A stretch of DNA of 16,941 bases from Gammaproteobacteria bacterium. GTDB taxonomy: Bacteria; Pseudomonadota; Gammaproteobacteria; SZUA-21. Of the stretch, positions 13,690-16,941 are shown in pieces. The stretch spans positions 1 to 16,941 of the forward strand of contig JALUUZ010000076.1 of assembly GCA_027021095.1 (NCBI GenBank), written 5' to 3'. Every line of letters begins with the position of its first letter. Position 1 is the first letter of the stretch. The position numbers and the translations under genes are program-made. The notes under the pieces were generated by a model that worked only from the letters and a program-made list of their open reading frames with translations, ran no database searches and was not told the origin of the DNA.

Positions 13690-13774
13690 AGTAAAAAATC
13701 GGTTGAATTGCTGTGCGGTCTCCATCGGGCGCTGCCTGCTTATTTATCAGTCACACTTGAAACGAGCGTTTATT

Positions 13775-14557
13775 ATGGGATTTCTAACAGATAAAAAAAT
13801 ACTTATTGTCGGCCTGGCCAGTACCCGCTCTATCGCCTGGGGTGTTGCCCAGGCAATGAAACGGGAAGGTGCGGAGCTGGCCTTTACCTATCAGAATGAC
13901 AAGCTCAGGGACAGGGTGGAAAAAATGGCGTCCGAATGCGGTTCTGAAGTCACCGTCCCCTGCGATGTCTCCAGTGATGAGGAAATCGACGCCGTTTTCG
14001 ATCATTTGGACGATTATTGGGACCATCTCGACGGCATCGTCCACTCCGTTGCCTTCGCACCGCGTACCGAGCTTGAAGGTGATTATCTCGATGTGGTCAC
14101 GCGCAAGGGCTTTCAGATCGCGCACGAGATCAGTTCTTACAGCTTTGCCGCACTGGCCAAGGCCGGGCGTAACATGATGCTGGGACGCAAGGCGGCACTG
14201 CTGACCTTGTCCTACCTTGGCGCCGACCGGGCGATACCGAACTATAACGTGATGGGGCCTGCCAAGGCCAGCCTGCAGGCCAACGTGCGCTACATGGCGC
14301 ATGCACTGGGCCCCGACAATATCCGCGTCAACGCCGTCTCGGCCGGCCCGATCAAGACATTGGCCGCGGCCGGAATCAGCAACTTCAAGCGCATGATGAA
14401 CCGGGTCGAGAACGATGCCCCGCTGCGCCGTAATGTCACCATCGATGAAGTCGGCAATGCCTGTGCATTCCTGTGCTCCGATCTTGCTTCCGGAATCACC
14501 GGCGAGATCGTCTATGTCGACGGGGGATACAATATCGTCGGAATGAGTATCGAGTAA
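13775..14557 (+). CDS. fabI: Enoyl-[acyl-carrier-protein] reductase (NADH), FabI
   Basis: This 260-residue enzyme performs the last step of each fatty-acid elongation cycle, reducing trans-2-enoyl-ACP with NADH; E. coli FabI has 262. It begins with the family sequence MGFLTDKKILIVGLAS, which carries the divergent-SDR nucleotide loop (ASTRSIAWG, about 15-23). The catalytic Y-x6-Y-x6-K pattern is present as Y147, Y157 and K164 within LSYLGADRAIPNYNVMGPAK. NAVSAGPIKTLAAAGI and the GEIVYVDGGYNIV ending also match. The ATG at 13775 is chosen by homology, although the frame is open far upstream; its ribosome site is weak (GAG about 9 nt upstream). Position 93 is Ala where E. coli has Gly, as in some other natural FabI proteins. 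It diverges from the importer operon and converges with the symporter gene. Confidence 0.97.
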   Translation: MGFLTDKKILIVGLASTRSIAWGVAQAMKREGAELAFTYQNDKLRDRVEKMASECGSEVTVPCDVSSDEEIDAVFDHLDDYWDHLDGIVHSVAFAPRTELEGDYLDVVTRKGFQIAHEISSYSFAALAKAGRNMMLGRKAALLTLSYLGADRAIPNYNVMGPAKASLQANVRYMAHALGPDNIRVNAVSAGPIKTLAAAGISNFKRMMNRVENDAPLRRNVTIDEVGNACAFLCSDLASGITGEIVYVDGGYNIVGMSIE

Positions 14558-14699
14558 GCAGCAGCCTTGCGGCGCAGGGCGCGTTGTGTACAGCGCACGA
14601 TGCGACCCTGCCCGCGGTTTCGCCGCTGTTGGTTACGAGCCGACACGCGGCCGGGACATATCCTCGACCTGGGCCGTCGCAGCACGAGAACACTGGCAA

Positions 14700-14726
14700 G
14701 ACGGCACAGCACGCCGGAATGCCGTC
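14700..14726 (-). terminator. Candidate terminator hairpin at the end of the ppiD-symporter unit
   Basis: GACGGCA and TGCCGTC form a perfect 7-bp stem (14700-14706 with 14720-14726) that starts in the symporter stop codon. On the minus strand it is followed by TTGCC rather than a true T-run, so termination strength is uncertain. The rest of the 167-bp fabI/symporter spacer shows no gene. Confidence 0.35.
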
Positions 14727-16113
14727 AGCGTTGCTCCGGCACCGTCTGCAGCACCTGGTTTTCGCCTTCCAGTTTCGCGATCGTTACCGCCGCGGTCGAA
14801 TCACTCAGGACATTGACTGAAGTCCGCAGCATATCCAGCGGCCTGTCGACAAAGTAGATGATCGCAATCCCGGCAAACAGCGTACCGGTCGGATCGATAT
14901 ATTGTGCAATGATCATAATCGCAAACAGCGATGCCGACGGCACACCGGCCACCCCGATCGAAGTCATCAATGCAAACGCGACGATGATGAACTGGTCACC
15001 GAAAGTCATCGGGATGCCGAACACCTGGGCGATAAACATCACCGCGACACATTCGTACAACGCTGTACCGTCCATGTTGACCGTCGCACCAAGCGGCAGC
15101 ACGAAGCTGGCGGTTCGCTTCGACACCCCGGCGTTCTCCTCGATACACTCTATGGTAACGGGCAATGTTGCAGACGATGAGGAGGTCGAAAATGCGGTCA
15201 GCAGCGCATTACGCATCGCGACGAAATGGCGCAATGGACTGACCCTGGCAACGAACTTCAGGATCAGCGGAATGGTCACGAACGCATGAAACGCCAGCGC
15301 AGCCAGGGCGGTCAGGAAGAACGCCCAGATGATACTGAACATGTCGGCGAATTTCTCCGCCTCGAGTCCGGCCACGACTCCCGCCACCAGGCCAAACACC
15401 CCCAACGGCGCAAACTTCATGATAAAGTGGGTGATCTGCATCATGATCTCGAACAGGCCCTGCCAGAAATCCAGCTGTGCCTGGCGGTAACGGTCGCTGA
15501 TCCTGGTCATGAATACCGCGAACAAAATGCTGAACACGATCAGGCTCAGCATCTTGCGGTTATCCGATGCCGTCGCAATCACATTCTGCGGTACGATATT
15601 GACCAGCGTATCCCTGATCTCACCGGGCTTACGGTTGGTGATCTTGCCTTTCAGTTCCGGCGACATCTCGGCCTGAATCTTCAGCACCTTGTTGGCAGGT
15701 TGACCGTCGATATAGCCGGGCTGCAACAGGTTGACCGCCGCCAGCCCGACAAGGATCGCAAAAAAACTGCTGATGAAATAAAACGCGATCGTTTTCAGTC
15801 CCAGGCGCCCGAGACCGGTCGTCGTTCCCATCCCGGCGATACTGGTAATCACCGAGGCCGCGATCAGTGGCACCACCACCATCTTCAACGCGTTCAGAAA
15901 CAGCTCACCGACGAACTGGTAGACCGGCACCATGCTGAACCCGAGCAGCTTCTGGTCCACCCCCAGGCCGGTCGCACCTTCGAGCCAGCGCTGAATATAA
16001 TGAGCGAAATCCGTCGTCTCCGCTTCGAAAAACAACCCTTTCATCGACAGGGCACCGGCGACGACAGCCAGGCCCAACGCAATCAGTACCTGCCAGTGCA
16101 GCTTAATCTTCAT
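14725..16113 (-). CDS. Dicarboxylate/amino acid:cation symporter (DAACS/SDF family)
   Basis: This 462-residue inner-membrane protein is a glutamate/aspartate or C4-dicarboxylate symporter driven by Na+ or H+. The transport-site features are visible: serine-rich hairpin 1 AFSTSSSSATLPVT (307-320), the NMDGT cation motif in TM7 (346-350), hairpin 2 SIGVAGVPSAS (385-395), and TM8 DRPLDMLRTSVNVLSD (423-438), whose D423, D427, R430, N434 and D438 line up with D390, D394, R397, N401 and D405 of the archaeal homologue GltPh. Retaining the arginine and the aspartate favours acidic amino acids, but the exact substrate is not settled. The long loop at about 131-185 is family-typical. Its ATG at 16111-16113 overlaps the ppiD end by 11 nt behind AAGGAG, so the start is secure and translation is probably coupled to ppiD. 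Confidence 0.93.
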   Translation of the reverse strand: MKIKLHWQVLIALGLAVVAGALSMKGLFFEAETTDFAHYIQRWLEGATGLGVDQKLLGFSMVPVYQFVGELFLNALKMVVVPLIAASVITSIAGMGTTTGLGRLGLKTIAFYFISSFFAILVGLAAVNLLQPGYIDGQPANKVLKIQAEMSPELKGKITNRKPGEIRDTLVNIVPQNVIATASDNRKMLSLIVFSILFAVFMTRISDRYRQAQLDFWQGLFEIMMQITHFIMKFAPLGVFGLVAGVVAGLEAEKFADMFSIIWAFFLTALAALAFHAFVTIPLILKFVARVSPLRHFVAMRNALLTAFSTSSSSATLPVTIECIEENAGVSKRTASFVLPLGATVNMDGTALYECVAVMFIAQVFGIPMTFGDQFIIVAFALMTSIGVAGVPSASLFAIMIIAQYIDPTGTLFAGIAIIYFVDRPLDMLRTSVNVLSDSTAAVTIAKLEGENQVLQTVPEQR

Positions 16114-16941
16114 CCTTCTCCTTGGTTGCCAGTTTCCTGTTGACCTCCACCTCCATGTTCTTACGCAATGCCTGTATCGTCATGATATAGGCGTTGCGGC
16201 CGAACAGGTCGGCATGCACCTTCCTGAAATAGTCGTTTATCAGCTTGTTTTTCTTTTCAAACTTCCCCGGGGTCGAGGAGACCACCTGGTAGACGATGTA
16301 GTCCCCGTTCTTCAGCTGCAACCGCCCGTACAGCGGCTTGTCCTTGCGCGGGACACCGTCTTTGAAGGCCTGCTGCACCAATTCGCGGCTGTGCGGCTTC
16401 TTGCCATAGCGGGTCAGCTTTTTCGCTTCCACCAGCTTCAACTTTTCGCTCTTCGCCAGGTCGGCAAGCTTGGCGTTTTTCTGCAGCGCCTGATACAGCC
16501 TGACCCCCTGCTGCTTTGCCTTCTCCGCGCTCTTCTTCTGCAGCAGTGCTTCGCGGACCTTGTCCTTGACCTGCGCCAATGGCATGACCTTGCTTTTGTC
16601 GAATGCTTTCAGCCGCAGCACGATAAACCTGGCCTCATCCTTACGTGGATCGAGTTCGATACGTGCACTGTTGACACTGTCCTCGGCACTTCCTTCGGCC
16701 AGCACCTCCTCGCTGAACGCCGCAGCGAGCAGTTTCGGATAGGCCCCAAGCCCGGTCTTGGTTTTCTTCCGCGTCAACCAGTCCGAGACCTGGATCTTGA
16801 GCTTGAGCTTGTCGGCAGCGACTTCCAGGGTTTCCGAGTTTTCGAATGTCAGGTAGGACAGCTGCTCGCCCTTTTTGCGATAGAGCTTGAGCGCACGCTG
16901 GTGCCGGAATTTTTTCTCGATTTCGGCTTTGGCCTGCGCAT
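16103..16941 (-). CDS. ppiD: Periplasmic folding chaperone PpiD, C-terminal part (5' partial)
   Basis: The frame is open to the right edge, and 278 C-terminal residues are visible. They match the region of PpiD (SurA-like, inner-membrane-anchored chaperone at the Sec translocon exit) that follows the parvulin domain: ALKLYRKKGEQLSYLTFENS, then LEVAADKLKLKIQVSDWLTR, AAFSEEVLAEGSAEDSVNSA, FIVLRLKAFDKSKVMPLAQV and an Arg/Lys-rich helical end. E. coli PpiD has 623 residues, so about half is present. The signal anchor and catalytic-like parvulin domain lie outside. Gene order next to fabI agrees with the lon-hupB-ppiD-fabI order of other gammaproteobacteria. Its stop overlaps the start of the symporter by 11 nt. 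Confidence 0.88.
   Translation of the reverse strand, partial: AQAKAEIEKKFRHQRALKLYRKKGEQLSYLTFENSETLEVAADKLKLKIQVSDWLTRKKTKTGLGAYPKLLAAAFSEEVLAEGSAEDSVNSARIELDPRKDEARFIVLRLKAFDKSKVMPLAQVKDKVREALLQKKSAEKAKQQGVRLYQALQKNAKLADLAKSEKLKLVEAKKLTRYGKKPHSRELVQQAFKDGVPRKDKPLYGRLQLKNGDYIVYQVVSSTPGKFEKKNKLINDYFRKVHADLFGRNAYIMTIQALRKNMEVEVNRKLATKEKDED

Larger units (their letters stand above)
13395..13774. other. Divergent regulatory region between importer operon and fabI
   Basis: This 380-bp region is more AT-rich than its neighbours and contains the leftward importer promoter, a 6-bp dyad at 13491-13511, and candidate rightward promoters for fabI. The fabI reading frame has no stop across the whole region; an ATG at 13466-13468 preceded by CGGGG would give a 103-residue extension. 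FabI proteins start at the MGFL sequence encoded at 13775, so I treat the region as non-coding leader, with that caveat. No RNA family is recognised. Confidence 0.6.

Noticed and set aside
13064..13774. Long upstream extension of the fabI frame starting within the SBP gene
   Set aside because: The first part is antisense to the SBP, and FabI homologues start at the MGFL encoded at 13775. The open stretch over the spacer alone is kept as a finding.
14051..14053. FabI residue 93 is Ala, where Gly93 changes in E. coli cause triclosan resistance
   Set aside because: Ala occurs here naturally in other FabI proteins such as that of Francisella, which I recall as inhibitor-sensitive, so resistance cannot be inferred.
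15226..16143. 305-codon open frame antisense to the symporter
   Set aside because: His/Gln/Arg-rich translation typical of the antisense of a membrane protein gene; the symporter has all functional residues.

Overview
The window is a 16.9 kb stretch of a gammaproteobacterial chromosome, GC-moderate and densely coded, with no sign of phage, insertion sequence, CRISPR array, rRNA or tRNA. The order ppiD / fabI / oligopeptide ABC transporter / mltD / yafS-like methyltransferase / rnhA / dnaQ is, as far as I recall, the arrangement of Pseudomonas aeruginosa, and parts of it (mltD, yafS, rnhA, dnaQ) are also grouped in E. coli. The organism is probably a non-enteric, non-Pseudomonas gammaproteobacterium; finer placement cannot be read from the sequence alone.

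Layout. Positions 1-1541 (+) hold the 3' part of a proton-translocating antiporter subunit of the Mrp subunit D / NADH dehydrogenase ND5-like type. A short hairpin-rich spacer (1542-1665) separates it from a convergent three-gene minus-strand unit: methyltransferase, rnhA (ribonuclease HI) and dnaQ (DNA polymerase III proofreading subunit), transcribed in that order from a start near 3667. A 391-bp divergent spacer (3590-3980) carries a good sigma-70-like promoter for mltD (3981-5678, +), a lipoprotein lytic transglycosylase with three LysM-like repeats and an extraordinarily arginine-rich C-terminus. The gloB gene usually found between the methyltransferase and mltD is missing.

From 5692 to 13394 (-) runs a Yej-type oligopeptide importer operon: large solute-binding protein (SBP), permease YejB, permease YejE, a small Xre/CI-like helix-turn-helix protein, and the fused double ATPase YejF. 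Several members depart from the E. coli form: the SBP has 818 residues with a helical insertion and a C-terminal membrane anchor, YejE has a roughly 200-residue extra N-terminal membrane module, and both halves of YejF end in four-cysteine motifs. A regulator inside the structural operon is also unusual.

A 380-bp divergent promoter region (13395-13774) separates the importer from fabI (13775-14557, +), the enoyl-ACP reductase. Convergent with fabI is a minus-strand pair: the C-terminal part of ppiD (periplasmic folding chaperone) overlapping by 11 nt a sodium/proton:dicarboxylate or glutamate symporter.

Functionally, much of the window concerns the cell envelope and peptide or amino-acid economy: wall turnover (MltD), peptide import (Yej), periplasmic folding (PpiD), carboxylate or amino-acid uptake and lipid synthesis (FabI), next to replication housekeeping genes. 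The best candidates for something undescribed are the enlarged Yej-type system with its own embedded regulator and the polyarginine-like tail of MltD. I see no clear-cut new defence system or mobile system here.
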